A DNA stretch of 64,000 bases from Rhipidocladum racemiflorum (Eukaryota; Streptophyta; Magnoliopsida; Poales; Poaceae). The stretch is taken from assembly GCA_036346355.1 (NCBI GenBank), contig CM070580.1:60652854-60716853 (forward strand), given 5' to 3'. This document shows, piece after piece, positions 10,401 to 23,531 of the stretch (position 1 is the stretch's first letter; every line of letters begins with the position of its first letter). The notes under the pieces are model-generated. The model was given only the letters and a program-made list of their open reading frames with translations, had not been told where the DNA came from and ran no database searches. The translations under genes were made by a program, and so were the position numbers.

Positions 10401-13400
10401 CAGGATTCGACCTCGAATCTGAAGAACGCCAAAAACAACAACAAAGTCCCCAAGGGACAAAAGACTTCTCTACAGCACAAAACATTCGCACAAAGACTCA
10501 AACTGGAACAAACGACAAGCGAGTTCTTAAAACCAACACTTGTGTTGATTTAGCTCAACAGGGTGCAACCTCTCATGATTCCCTCTTCACCTCAATTCCC
10601 AAATAGACCACGAAAGAAGAACGGTCTCACACTCCTCCATCCATCCCTCATTGGCACTAACGTGCCCGATCCCTTTAATCGAAACTACTCTCCAGAAGGG
10701 CACGGTACCAACCTCTAGAACCCCCTTCATCTCCCACGCACAAACGTGTTTTCACACCTCAACCTCTCTACTGTGGTTCGCCATATTCAAAACGACGATG
10801 AACCAAGTGAGACAAATACTCCAAGACCACCAACTATTTGAACAAACGAGGTTAAGACCTTGCAAAGGATTGCTCTTTTACAAAAGACCAATACCCAACA
10901 CTACCGCCTAAAGGAAAAGGCCCACCTTACAATCAGGGTCCTTAAACTCGCAAGAAAGAAAAAAAAAGTAACAACCAAACAAAATCGCTACGGTTGACAC
11001 AACCTCGTTCAACCTCAGCAACAGAAAGGTCCAATACACTCTGAAAAGGAAAACAATTACTAGCAACCACCAAGTGGTCCACTAATACTCTAATCAACCC
11101 TACCGAGGAACATCTCAACGACACAATTCTCCAAGAAGGTTTGCATTGAGTCAAACACAACCTTCCCCTCAATGAACCACGATAAAGAGCACAATCATTG
11201 AGTGAGCTCAACCATAAACATGAACCCAAGTGGCCCTCATCCAACAACTCAAACCCCAAAGCGCTAAAACCACTTTTGGAAAGGATTCGACAACAACCAG
11301 AGAGTATTCATTTTAATTTCCTAAGCCAAAACGCAAAGGAAACACAAATCCCTTCACCACAACCAACACTAGACATTATTCATTCTTTTCTTTTCATACT
11401 AGAAAGCAAGGGAAATCTCGTTTCATGACATGAATGCACATTCTTCAAGAGCACTCCGGATTAGTCATATCTCCATATATGACTTTCTCACCGACACAGC
11501 TCAACGACTCTTTTATCATTTAACATCTATACACGATGTCTTGTTTACTTTTCACCATTCATTCATCATATAACAACAATACCGAAAAGTCATTCACCAA
11601 AAGACTTCTCCCTCGGTATCACATGATTGAAATACACATAACACTGACGGTTGCGCTAAATCATATAGACTATGATGGCAACATCGTTAACAACATAACA
11701 CCACATCGTGTGAAAACCCATCATCCATTTAAAACTAACCTTGCAAAACCTCGCAAAATCAAACTCAACCCTTTGGAACAGAACATCAACTCCAAAGTCA
11801 AACATCTGCACACACAACCGCCATAAATTTTATCAAAAGAGAGGGAAACTAAATCCCAAAAGAAAACTCTTCACCAACTAAATTCACTTATGAAACATTA
11901 ATAAAAATCCAGACTTGTGAAACATCCGCACACAGCACTCCATTTTCCAAATGACTCAACTCTAGCCAAACAGAGTTACACATCAAGGGCTTAACTCAAA
12001 GTTTCCAACACAACCCTTCATGACCAACTGCTTCCTTTTAAAATTAATTCCAAAGATAATTTAGTGCAAGCGAAGGGCGCGATCGACTCAAAAAAACTTT
12101 TGGGGTGTAAATCCATACTCATAGCACCAACTAAACACATTAGCGGAACCAAAAATTTGCTCCAATTTCTACGAGTTTAGGGAAACTCAAACACAAAGAT
12201 ATGGAACACCTTGACCGAAAACCCTTCAACCAAAAAGGCAAACAACCAAACCAGTCCAAAAGCTTTTGAACACAAGTTCAGCATAAATACAATCATCTCT
12301 AGTACTCCAGTACGTTTTCCATTAAAGACTTCAATAATCACTATTTACTCCCTGAGAAGCCCCAACACAATTAAATCAAAAGTTTCACAACAAATTCTTC
12401 CTCTAGTTACCATTCCTAACACTTTTAATTAGGGTTTATGATGCTTATCAAAAAGGCACCCAACCAATACTATATCGACATGATCCCCACGGATCATCAT
12501 ATCATAATACATCTTATTCTACATTTGAAATATAGTACTTCAACAAATCTTTCAGCAAGATCAACATATAAATTTCATACCTCCTATATACTCACGTCTC
12601 GACAACCGAACCTTATTCAGTTAAACAATGGCTTCAACATGTAAATATTATCTCCACAGGGAAGAATTCGTAAGTGAGACTCTAAGTTATACTTTCATTA
12701 AGGATAAGATCATTTATCATGTTAATTATCCAAAGCTCACTCCATCGCAACATGTTAAAATTTTCCTCTATTTTAACCATGGTTTTCCAACGAGTAATCT
12801 AAACAGTTACCACAACTACTTAGTCATTAATAACAACAAAAGGGCATAATCATCAACCAACAACATTACTTTTAGCTACCCTATACAAAGGTGATAACAA
12901 AATTACCACCACACAACATACTCCCACTATTTAAAATAGATTGAATACTAGCATTAACACTGCCTTTAACAACATCATTAGCAATAAGTCTTATGTCTTC
13001 TCAATTGATATCAATACTAGCATTGTAGAGACACAACTGCATACTTCCAAATATACTAGTAGTTTGCAACAACGTAAATAGCAACTCTAATCAACTTCCA
13101 AATTAAAGTCACTAGGCAACACGATTAAATTTCTCTATTAATCCATTAGATTAGAGCATTTTTAAACAACCGGCAAAGTTTCTTTAACAATAACAGCAGT
13201 CTACATCATCTTAATGTTTCAACTATGCAGCAAGATTTAAACTTTTAACATTTGACGAGGATCATAAGCACTTTTAAAGCAAGGCAATATATTCTAAGTA
13301 TGTACATTAACCCATTTAATCATTCTCGCTATAGAGTAAACTACAAAACTAGTAGTCTATTTATTCCCCAGATAGAGATGTTAATCACATTGAATTGATT

Positions 13401-14664
13401 CAACTCAAAAATTAACTTAGCACACCTCATTCCATAAACCACATTGGTACATGCTACATAACATGCTAAACAACAATTCTTACTAGGGACAAACGATTTC
13501 AGTCAAAAGACTACTTTCTTTGTTTGCAGCATTTTAGTTTTAAAGCTCATCCCAAAATTCGTAAGGAAACTTGAATCTCAAAATTGCAATGAGACAAACC
13601 CAAACTTGGTCATGCAAAAGGAACTCTCAAAACACTTTTCAATCTCAAAGGCTCCCATAGAGGAAAATGGTTGAAAGACAATTTTCTTAAAAGGGAACCA
13701 AGCGATTTAGTAATCCTTTTGAAATAAAACCTTAACACCAAACCCCAAACTTTCATGAAACAAGAAGGGTTTTCAAAGATGATTTCTCAAACCAGAAAAA
13801 TGACGAAATCAAACACCACTTACTCCTACAAAGCCACAGAACTTCAGCCCTGACAACCAGGTCTGGCATAGCACCTCAATAACTCCTTTAACCTCAGAGA
13901 AAGACAAACACAGAAATAAATTGAATGCTTCTTCCCCATAAAGCAATTAACAAACTAAACATCAAAACTGGAACGGCGCCCAAAAGAAGCGCAACACTAG
14001 ACTCCTCTTCTCCGTCTTCAACCAAGGAAGACAAAACCACACACCGCATACGGAACTATTCGCGAAAAACCAATACCAAACACTTTTCTTTAGGTTTCCA
14101 TCAATTAAAACCAAGAAAACCAACCAAGACCGACCACAGAACGATAAAGAACCTCCGAAGGAAAATCCACCACCAAACTCTTCTATTTGACTCCAGTCAA
14201 CTACCCGTTCTACGACATAAAGGGTAAACACTCTTCTCCTACAAGGGTTAATAGTTCTTCGGTGATGGCGCTAACCGGCCATACCGTCAAACCTCACCCT
14301 TACTATGAACCAAAAGAGGTGATCGAAACCCTTCGGCACCACAACCCCACTTTATCACCACAACAAGCACAATTCAATCATTTATCTCATAGACATAGCA
14401 ACATACTATATCAAATATAGCATTTAGCAACAAGGCTTAAATACAACATTTAAGCGTAAACAACGATACCCATACCCTTCCTACTGTGCATCCATGTGTG
14501 TCAAATTTTAGATTAGTTATACCACTTTTGCAAGTTTTAATGTTGCTATCCTATGACAAAATTTTAGTAAAAACCTAAGCCATGTTTCTAAGTTATTCCA
14601 CATCACATTTTAGTTGTACCCTATAGCATGACACTAAAAATACACATTCCAAGGACCTCTGACC
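10401..14664 (-). mobile_element. A1 internal region, non-coding
   Basis: About 4.3 kb of AT-rich sequence shares blocks with the internal regions of A0, A3 and A4 in the same order. A 67-codon ORF that is open in A3 and A4 (35924-36127 and 42183-42386) has a stop here (GGA to TGA near 13002), which argues against a selected protein. I see no gag, protease or RT motifs on either strand. Confidence 0.75.
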
Positions 14665-14675
14665 GCTCGATACCA
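14665..14675 (-). other. A1 primer-binding site, one base short
   Basis: The minus strand reads TGGTATCGAGC just after the 5' LTR end. The intact family form is TGGTATCAGAGC, complementary to the 3' end of initiator tRNA-Met. One base of the site is missing. Confidence 0.8.
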
Positions 14676-14676
14676 T

Positions 14677-16929
14677 TGTAACACCCGGCATTTACTATGC
14701 CTGAATGCTACCAAACAAAAGCTAAACAACATCTAAATACCATAATTAAACATAAATTCCAGCAAAGGCGCACATGCTAAAAACCGAGATTTCGGCAGCA
14801 TCTCCTTTGTTTTAACATGAATTGAAGCAACAACAATAATAACATGTCAGTGTGGCATAACGAACGATAGCAATAACATGATCAAACGGAAAAACAGCCA
14901 CCATACCACTAAGGATATAAATTCTATCCATCACATGACAAATATGGACTAATCAATTACTCATAACGACCAACGAATCATCGAAACCATAGTTTAGTTC
15001 AATGAATTAACAATAACCATAAGGGAAGGAACATGTCATTGTTTAAATGTGTGATGCTAAGTGATGACGTGTGACTAGCTCCCTTTCCCGCATGTCCGAT
15101 TCATGGTACCTAAAAGAAAACAACATAAACACAAGCGTGAGTTCATCACTCAGCAAGTATATTGCAATGGTACCAACATAAACAATTACATAGCAATAAT
15201 ATCTCACATCATGTAAACCATCACATTTATGGTCACATATTATCATCATCATCAATATGTATGAAGTGCAATGCGATGCTCATGTCTCCTTGGAAACTCA
15301 TACCAGTATGGTTGAGTACACACTCGTCGGTGTGCACCCTCTCCCCCCTTCCATCCCGAAGATGGAGGGTGCCTACTCCTCGCTTCCGTTCACCGCGGTG
15401 AATGGAATCACGATGTAGGACTTACTCATTGGCTCTCCGGATTAGTCATAACTTTCTCACCGACCTTCCCGGACTAGTTATGACTTTCTCACCGCCCGGG
15501 CCATGTAATCATGCCATGTATGCAAATATGCCACATCATAATCAACTTGTACATTAACACATGGCATCATAACATGATAAACATACTCATCATATCAATG
15601 GCAATCATTAAAGCATGGCAAGTGATCATCACATATAATCAATCTCATCTAGTCTCAACTAGCAACCTACAAATCGCTATCCATTACAATACACTTGCCT
15701 CAACCACGGGCAACGGATTGGCGAGACGTAGAAGGCACTCCCGGGGTCACATCACCTGCACATGGGTACCACACACTCACAATCATGACCACAAAACAGT
15801 ACGCAAACCCTCATCTACCCCGACATTGCCAACTACTCGCAAAACCCAAAAACAGAGGTTCTGTCCCGTCGGGACAGCAGCCTTCCAAAAGGCATAACTC
15901 CGGTTCTAAGACTCCGAATCGATTAAACGAGTACATCCTCGTGTAGCTTAGGAAATTTCCCAACTTTTTCTAGGTATAAGGAAAAACTGATTCGGAATCT
16001 AAAGTTGTTTAATCTACAAAATACCGTGATCTGTTCCAATCACGTCACAGATTTTAACACGCTCGGTAAAACAGTCATAACTTTCAAACGGCTTATTGGA
16101 TTTGGACGTTCTTTATATCCACGGAAATATAATGAAATTATCTACAACTTCTTCAACATCCGTACGACCAGATTCGAAATCTAAATTGGCGAAAAACCGA
16201 ACCCTACGTCGACTGCTCATGCTGTCCGAAACAGAGAATGTGACCAACTCAAGAATCCATCTAATCTAATAAAATCTAGCACCACCAATTGATCTAAAAA
16301 CTTGATAAACATCCTTAGAACAGTACCTAGACCAACCCCAAGGATTCCCCATGGCCATACCTTCGGCCGACGCACGAAAACCCAATAGATCTCCTCCCGG
16401 TTCGCGCGATCTCCTTCCTCGCTCCAATCCCGCCGGATCTCCTCGTCGCGGAGCGCTCCAACGGATGGATCTTCGAGGTGTGGAGGTGGAGAACTCCCCT
16501 AGGGGCAGCAAGGGAGGTGGAGAGGTGGTGAAGAGGTGGTGGAGCAATGGGGAACAATGGGGGAGGTGGAGGCGCCACAAGGAGGAGGTGGGGAGGTGTG
16601 GGGGGGCGGCGGCTAGGACTTGTGGGGGCGCAAGGGCAGGGGGTGGACACCTAAAGGAGCTGGGGGAGGCCCCCAACCAGGCCTCCTACTCCTATTAGGA
16701 CTCAAACTCCATCCCACCAAAGCCCACGACCCTTTCCTTTAGGCCCAAACTCCCCTGGAAAGGCCCAAACTCCCGAAAACGGCCCGGAAACGCAAATTAA
16801 CCTCATACCGTATGGTTTCAACCTCCAATTCCATATTTTATAATGTTTTTGACCTTAACATTCACATTTTGTAATGCCACAATCTCTAATTTCACATTTT
16901 ATAAAGTCTCGGCATTCCGTAGTGTCATA
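14677..16929 (-). repeat. A1 5' LTR
   Basis: This 2,253-bp LTR is nearly identical to the LTR at 8146-10384. Its outer end reads TGTCATA on the plus strand where TGTCACA is expected, one substitution in the terminal inverted repeat. Confidence 0.92.
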
Positions 16930-18148
16930 GATTGGCAACGCTCCCTGGAGTGCACCCAGTCCGGCAGAAAGTCCAGAGGAAGGCACCAGAGCGGCAAGAT
17001 GCCATTTGGGATGAGATGGAGAAGCTGCTGCATGCAAGGATTGTACGAGAGGCCACCTACCCTGAGTGGTTGGCTAACCCTGTCCTGGTCAAGAAGTCAA
17101 ACGGGAAGTGGCGGATGTGTATTGACTTCACCGACCTTAACAAAGCCTGCCCCAAGGACCCGTACCCTCTACCACGAATAGACATCGTCATCGACTCCAC
17201 GGCAGGGTGTGAGGCCTTGTGCTTCCTGGACGCCTACTCCGGCTACCACCAGATCAGCATGGCGTGGGAAGATGAGGAGAAGACTGCTTTTGTGACCCCT
17301 CTCGGCGTGTACTGTTATGTCCGAATGCCCTTCGGGCTGAAGAACGCTAGCTCAACCTACCAGCGAGCTATGCATATTGTATTTCGGTCGCAGATTGGAA
17401 GAAACCTTGAATGTATGTTGATGATTTGGTAGTGAAGACCAAAAAGGCTGCTGGGCTTGTTGAAGATCTAGAGGAGACTTTCTCCCACCTCCGGCAGTAT
17501 TATTTGAAGCTGAATCTTGAGAAGTGTGTGTTCGGTGTGTCATCCGGAAAACTGCTCGGTTTCCTCGTTTCCAGTCGTGGAATCGAGGTCAACCCGGACA
17601 AAATCGCGGCCATCAAGCGCTTGCAGCCACCCACACGGCTTAAGCAAGTACAGTGCTTAGCTAGTCACCTGGCCTCTCTCGGCCGGTTCATAGCCCGGCT
17701 GGGAGACAGGAGCCTCCCCTTTTTCAAGCTGTTAAAGAAAACCAACTTCTTCGAGTGGACTACAGAAGCACAACAATCACTCGAAGATTTGAAGAAGTAC
17801 CTCTCCTACCCGCCGGTGCTGGTCGCCCCCGAGCCAGGCGAGCCGCTACTATTATATGTGGTGGCCAGTCCTGCGGTTGTGAGCGCAGCACTGGTGGCGG
17901 AGCGTGAGGGAGTCCAGCGGCCAGTTTACTACGTCAGCAAGGTGTTGCACGATGCGGAAACAAGGTACCCGCAAGCCCAGAAAATGGTATACGCCGTGCT
18001 GGTGGCATCCAGGATGTTGCGGCATTATTTCCAAGAAAGGGAGATCACAGTGGTTTCTGCCTATCCCCTGCGTGAGATTCTCCACAATTGTGAAGCAAAG
18101 GGCCGCATTGCCAGTTGGTCCGTGGAGCTGGGGGGAGTTTGGTCTTAA
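16930..18148 (+). pseudogene. pol: Tat reverse transcriptase and RNase H pseudogene
   Basis: After the GATTG repeat the pol frame resumes. RT motifs follow in order: NPVLVKKSNGKWRMCIDF, the first catalytic segment FLDAYSGYHQI (about 17225-17255), MPFGLKNASSTYQ, and the active site YVDD (17414-17425). A one-base frameshift lies just before YVDD, near 17400-17410. Thumb and connection follow, then a retroviral-type RNase H (17840-18100) whose first segment reads LYVVASPAVVSAALV and lacks the catalytic Asp, as is usual in Tat elements. A second frameshift near 18140 breaks the link to the next domain. RT would copy the RNA inside the particle. Confidence 0.92.
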
Positions 18149-18971
18149 ATTCGCCCCACGCACTGCGATCAAGAGTCAAAGACTGGTCGAGTTCGTCGTC
18201 GAATGGACTCCTGCCGAGCCTGAAACTGAAGAAATCCCCGCGCCCTCCCCTTGGACACTTTACTTCAATGGCTCCTTCAGGCTCGAAGGCGCGGGGGCTG
18301 GGGTCCTCCTGGTTTCCCCAACCGGAGACCTCCTCAAGTACGTGGTCGTCCTGGACTTCAAGGCCACCAACAATGTTGCTGAGTACGAAGGCTTGCTGGC
18401 GGGGCTTCGCGCCGCCGCAGCCATTGGTGTTCGGCGTCTGCAAGTCAAGGGCGACTCCCTGCTGGTCGTCAACCAGGCGAGAAAGGAGTTCTCCTGCTCT
18501 GATCCTATTATGGCGGTATACCTGGCAGAGGTCAGAAAAATGGAGCGACACTTCGACGGGCTGGGGTATACTCATATCCCCCGGCGTGACAACTACTTGG
18601 CGGACAGGCTCGCGCAGCTCGCCTCGACAAGGTCCCCTGTTCCGGTCGGAGTCTTTGAAGAAAGGCTTCCGCGACCGTCCGTCGCAGCCCCCGTTTCTGG
18701 TGGGGACGATGGTGACGCTACTCCAGCCCTCATTCCGGAAGGGAGAGTAGCACCGGCGGAAACGTCTGGCCAGACGGAGTACCCGGGCGATCACCGAGTG
18801 AGCGCCACACTTGACCGGGAAGGCACATGGATGGATCCGATCCTGGCCTACCTGCGGGATCAAGTGTGCCCCGACGATGATGCGTCAGCAGAGAAGATAG
18901 CACGAAAGGCCAAGTGCTATACCCTGGTGGGCGGGACCTGTACCACCGGGGTAGAAACGGAATTCTTCTGA
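18149..18971 (+). pseudogene. pol: Tat second (archaeal-type) RNase H pseudogene
   Basis: The frame carries an archaeal/plant-type RNase H (about 18250-18640): LYFNGSF, NVAEYEGLLAGL, VKGDSLLVVNQ and RRDNYLADRLAQLAS. In the family the first segment is normally DGS; here the Asp is Asn (FNGS), so this copy has lost its first catalytic carboxylate. The remaining Glu and two Asp are visible. This domain between RT/RNH and integrase defines the Tat lineage and is thought to compensate for the degenerate first RNase H. The frame ends at 18971. Confidence 0.88.
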
Positions 18972-20062
18972 AGTGCATCACTCGGGAAGAGGGGAGCAGT
19001 CTGCTCTCTGATATCCATGGAGGCGTGTGCGGGAGCCATATATCCAGTCGAACGATGGTTGGGAAAGTTTTCCGCCAAGGGTTCTATTGGCCAACCGCCC
19101 TCCAGGATGCTTGCAAGCTGGTGAGGAAGTGCGAAGCGTGCCAGTTCCACGCCAAGCAAATCCACCGACCAGCCCAGGCTCTGCAAAATATCCCGCTCTC
19201 GTGGCCCTTCGCGGTCTAGGGGCTAGATATCCTGGGCCCGTTCCCGCGGGCCACAGGGGGCTACACCCATCTGTTTGTCGCCATTGACAAGTTTACCAAA
19301 TGGGTGGAAGCTGAAGCGGTGAGGGCCATTACCGCCACCGTCGCAGTCAAGTTCATGCAAGGAATCTTCGTCTGCTTCGGGGTCGCCAACCGCATCATCA
19401 CCGATAATGGCACACAGTTCACCAGCGCTGCCTTCTTGGGTTTCTGTGAAGAAATGGGCACTAAGGTTTGTTTTGCCTCGGTGGCCCACCCAAGGAGTAA
19501 TGGCCAAGTTGAGCGGGCCAATGCGCTAGTGCTGAAGGGCCTCAAAACCAGGGCGTTTGATCGACTCCATAAGCGCGGATCCCGGTGGACCGAGGAGCTC
19601 CCGGCAGTGTTGTGGTTGCTTCGTACCACCCCCAGCCGGGCCACCGGAGAAACTCCCTTCTTCCTGGTCTACGGCGCGGAAGCTGTCCTGCCTTCGGAGC
19701 TGGCCCTGGGGTCACCGCGCGTCGCGGCGTTCACGGAGGAAGGCCAAGAAGATCTGCGTCGAGAGGAAGCCAATCTCCTGGAAGAAGTGCGAGACCGTGC
19801 AGCCTTGCGCGCTGCACGGTACCAATAAAGTCTCAGGCGGTACCACGCCTCCCGGGTCAGCGAGAGAACACTCGCAGTGGGCAACCTGGTCTTGCGCAGA
19901 ATTTAGACGCATGCTGGGTTGCACAAACTGTCTCCCCAGTGGGAAGGCCCCTTTAAGGTGGTCTCAGTCTGTCGCCCCGGGGCGGTCAGGTTGGCCACTA
20001 AGGATGGGGAGGAGTTGGCGAACTCCCAAAACATAAAGCTTCTGCGCAAGTTCTATCCCTAA
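18972..20062 (+). pseudogene. pol: Tat integrase pseudogene
   Basis: The zinc-binding domain (His-His-Cys-Cys) is seen as IHGGVCGSH, GFYWPTALQDA and KCEACQ (about 19012-19145) in a frame that begins before 18971. A TAG at 19217-19219 stands just before the catalytic core, which reads LDILGPF, TDNGTQF and NGQVERAN, the three acidic residues of the D,D,E triad (about 19223-19515). That frame stops at 19828. The C-terminal part continues in another frame with WEGPFKV and ends at LRKFYP, stop 20060-20062. Integrase joins the cDNA to the chromosome. Confidence 0.9.
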
Positions 20063-20731
20063 AATGGCTATAAGTGTGGAGTTGTGTGCCCCGACCAGCC
20101 AGACTGAGTTTTCCTCTCCTTGGCTGGTCGGTGGAAGCCTCTGTTTAATCAAGCGTTCAGTTTTTATTCAAAGCAGTTGTTATCCTTGTTCTCTTTTTTG
20201 TTTTCTTCTGGTTTGTGCCCTGGTGGGCCGCGTACGCGTGATCACCCTCAGTACCTTGTGACTACCTGAAACCTCGACGGTAAAAGTGGAACCACTGGGT
20301 GAGCGCGGCGAGCAGGGATGGGTGATCGGGCGGCTAGTTTGGCACGGTTCTCAACACGGTCATGACGCTCCGGGCGTCCCCGTGAGAAACAGCGACTTAA
20401 ACACCGCTACTGAGAGCCTACTACCCTGCCACGCCTCACCAATTATTCGGTCCCCAGAGACCGCGAGAGTAGTAAATTTCGCAAGGTCCTAAGGTCCTGA
20501 GATGGCGGTGTTCCAGCGCGAGGGTCTCGAACCCTACATCCCGACTAACCTTTAAAGTGTGCGGCTACCTGTTCGCCCGTGCAGAACCAGCAAAGTAGGG
20601 AGCGCGGACAAACATTCAAGCATAAGGCATGTATGCAGGAAAGCACGTACATTCATGAGTAAAAACTAACTTGCAGGAGTTTCTTTACAAAAGAAAGCAA
20701 AATAAAAGACAAGAAAAGCTAAGCTGAGGGT
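20063..20731. other. Tat 3' region between pol and the antisense gene
   Basis: I see no coding domain here. It is the space between two convergent genes, the sense pol and the antisense gene. Tat elements characteristically have a long region between integrase and the 3' LTR. Confidence 0.6.
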
Positions 20732-23185
20732 CTTCACTCCTCGCCCGCTGCGGCTTCCGCGGCCCCCTGGTCCTCTGCCGGACCACCATCCAGCCCAAGA
20801 GCCATGTCCTCGGCCACCGCTTCCAGCACCGGGTTGACCATCTTGAGCTGCCCGGCGATCTGTTCAGCGGTGTCGTGGACCTGCGCCTCTGCGCGGGCCC
20901 AGTCTCCTTCCACCCCTTGGATGGCGTCCAGGGGGTCGAAGTTGGCATCCTGGCTGGCGCAGCACGCTAGCATGTACTTCGCCGTAGCTACCGCAACTGC
21001 GCGCCCTTCCTCGCTAGACCGGGTGGCTAAGGCGGCGGGCATGAGAGTGAGGAAGTCGGCGACACAGCCCATGAAGAAAGCATAGTGCCGTGCCCTCTGC
21101 TCGAGGGGGGGCGGCTGCTCCAGCCCCAGTGGCGCCAAGCTGGCCACCATCCGGTCGAGGGCAGGGCGCAGCATGGAGGTGGTCTCGGCCTCTGCGCAGA
21201 GCTGATCACTCCTCTGCGCGTCGCGCTCCCTGGCGAGCGCCTCGACGCGGAGTGCTCCTTGCGCCCTCTCTTGCTGCAGGTCCTGCTCCAGCCACACCGC
21301 CTGGCTACGCTAATCCTGCGCCTCCTTGCGGAGGCGGTTGATCTCCACAGCGGCCTCCCTCAACCTCTCCTTGCTCGTCGCGAGGCGGCCGCTCACGCTA
21401 GAGTGAAGCTCGCTGAGGGCGGCCAGCAAAGCGTCCGCGTCCGCCGAGGGAACTGAAGCGGTGGGGGCCTCTGGAGTGGGCTGCAAGCCCAACTCGCCTT
21501 TGGTCGGCGCGGTGGTTGCCCCTGCGGCGGCCACTTGGCGGTCACCCGTGTCATCGCTGGGCTCGTCCACCGCAACCGACGCTGCCACAATGGCTGCGGT
21601 TCCCTGGTCACCTTCGGCTGGGGCACTTGAGGTGGTCGCCCTGAAGAAGGTAAAAGGGGGTAAGCCTCTCAGATTAAAAGAACTTAACGGTTTGTCGTGT
21701 TTTGGATTAAATACCCGGCAGGAGGTCTCCTGAAACGCGGCGCGGCCGGAGGGAGATTCGGCACCCCTCACGGCGCCGGTGGCGGCGACAGAAAGATCTG
21801 CGCAGCCGGCGCAGGCGGAAGAACCGGGGCTGGCGGATCGACCTATGCCGGCGGCGGCGGTAGGACCTGCACAGCCGGCGCAGGTGGAAGAACTAGGGCC
21901 GGCGGATCGACCTGTGCCGGCGGCGGCGGAGGAAGGATCGGTACCGGCGGAGCTATGGTCAGGGCAGCGTCTACTTCAACCACCCCGGCGGGGGCAGTTG
22001 AAGTCGCAACCGTGGCCGCCGTAGAGCTCCCCGCCACGGTCTAGCCCAGCGGCGCGGTCGAGGTCGTTGTGTCCCCTGCCGGGACGTGAACCCTCTTGGG
22101 GCTGGCACCAGGGGCGTCGTCGTCAGCGGGGCGTTTGCCCCTTCCCTGGTCGCCGGCTGGAGGAGGGTCCCGGATCATCAGGGCCTTTGGGCGTGGCATG
22201 TTCACCGGTCCCGTGGCATCCATAAGAGGCACGGGTGATCGCCACGCGCTCCCAGGACTCCACAAGGCAAAGCGGGAGAGCGCCCGCCGGGAAAGGCTGG
22301 ATGACGCCGGGGGCGCCTAGCAGCCCCATCCAGGCGTCGACTTTTGAGGAGTTAAGGTCCCATGCAGCTGTTGGGAAATAGAAATAGAAGGAAAACATCG
22401 TCAATTCGGCAGCAGTCGCCAAAAGCACCAAGAAGAAGGGAAGACAAGAAGCCTACCTCCGGAAACCGTCCGGGTCATGTCGTCGGGGCCCGTGTACTGC
22501 CAAGCCGGGCGGGCACGGCGGCGCAGGGGGCTGATTCTCCGAGATATGAAGTCTCGGAGAACCATGCTTCCCGTCAGGCCCGCCGTCCGCAGTTGGTCCA
22601 CGCGGGCCAGCATTGTCCAGAGCTCGGGCATCTCGTTGACATGTGCTCCCCAGTTGGGGTTGCTGACCGCCGGCCCGGTCGACAACTCCAGGGCTTCAAT
22701 GCCGCTGTCGTCCGCGACGTAGAGCCACTCGTTGTGCCAGGTCTTCCAGTTGGACCTGGAGTCCAGCGGGATGTAGCGCGAGGCCGCACCGTCTCGGAGG
22801 TGAAGGTTGCAGCACCCCGATGGGATAGAAGAATCCCTGGCCACGCGCAATGCATAGAAAAGCGAAAAAGAGGAAGGTTGGGGGCCACTCCCACGAACAT
22901 TTCGCAGAAGTGAGCAAAGACAGCAAGGAGGACGATGGAGTTGGGAGGAAGAAGAATGTTGTGGATGGAATAGAAGTTGAGGACGGAGATGTAGAAATCG
23001 GAAACTGGCAGGAGTAGGCCCGCTAGCATCGCCCAGCTGAAGAAGATCACTTCTCCAGGGCGGTAGCCGGGCGCAGTAGTCCCGGCGCGGGCACGGAGGG
23101 AACCGCCGGTAATGTGCCGGGAAAGCCTTTCGGCGTCTTGTTCCTCGATGGTCGACGGCGGGAGCAAGGGTGCTGGAGGTGCCAT
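20732..23185 (-). pseudogene. Antisense gene of the Tat element (Grande gene23-like)
   Basis: On the strand opposite to pol there is a gene-like reading. It starts MAPPAPLLPPS (ATG at 23185) and has a helical domain with LPVSDFYISVLNFYSIHN and LAVFAHFCEMFVGV, like the N-terminal family called putative gypsy-type transposon (PF04195, from memory). A frame change near 22850 leads to NWKTWHNEWLYVADDSGI and ARPAWQYTGPDDMTRTV. A likely intron lies at about 22364-22456 (donor GGAG/GTAGGC, acceptor CCCAACAG). Beyond 22040 an Ala/Glu-rich coiled-coil tail follows (21771-20732), broken by one TAG near 21310. Function is unknown. Confidence 0.75.
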
Positions 23186-23531
23186 CTGGGCAAAGGAGGC
23201 GAGGTGCAAGGAAGCAGTTCGCAAGAAGAGCGGTTGAGGATTTAGCGGATGAATGAGACTGAAAGAAGGAACTGCTCCCCCCGTGGCAACTTATATATAG
23301 GCACACGGAGAGATGATCTGGCGAGAAACCGGAAGTGTCGCGGCGGCTCGAAGGCGGGAAGCCCAAAAGGCTATCAAGGCGTGCGCATGTTCCCCAAAGG
23401 TCCGGCGTCGGTTACGAGGCGGGGGCGGTTGCATGTTCCATCTTAATGCCTAGAAACGGCGGCGGGCATTTAAAGTTGCGGCGTTATGTGGGCATTTATG
23501 ATGGACCCACCCGGGAGACTGAGCCATTTCC

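Larger units (their letters stand above)
8146..16929 (-). mobile_element. A1: complete family-A non-autonomous LTR element
   Basis: This 8,784-bp element lies inside pol of the Tat element with perfect GATTG duplications (8141-8145 and 16930-16934). On the minus strand it has a 5' LTR (16929-14677), primer site, 4.3-kb internal region, polypurine tract and 3' LTR (10384-8146). No gag or pol similarity and no long conserved ORF is visible. Its size and structure fit the class of large retrotransposon derivatives, which depend on proteins from other elements. The LTRs are very alike, with one clear 13-14-bp indel near 8973 and scattered substitutions, so insertion is fairly young. Confidence 0.93.

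Noticed and set aside
22401..23366. Single 321-codon minus-strand ORF
   Set aside because: Only its C-terminal half reads as the Tat antisense protein; the N-terminal half is the wrong frame, where another frame holds the family motifs.
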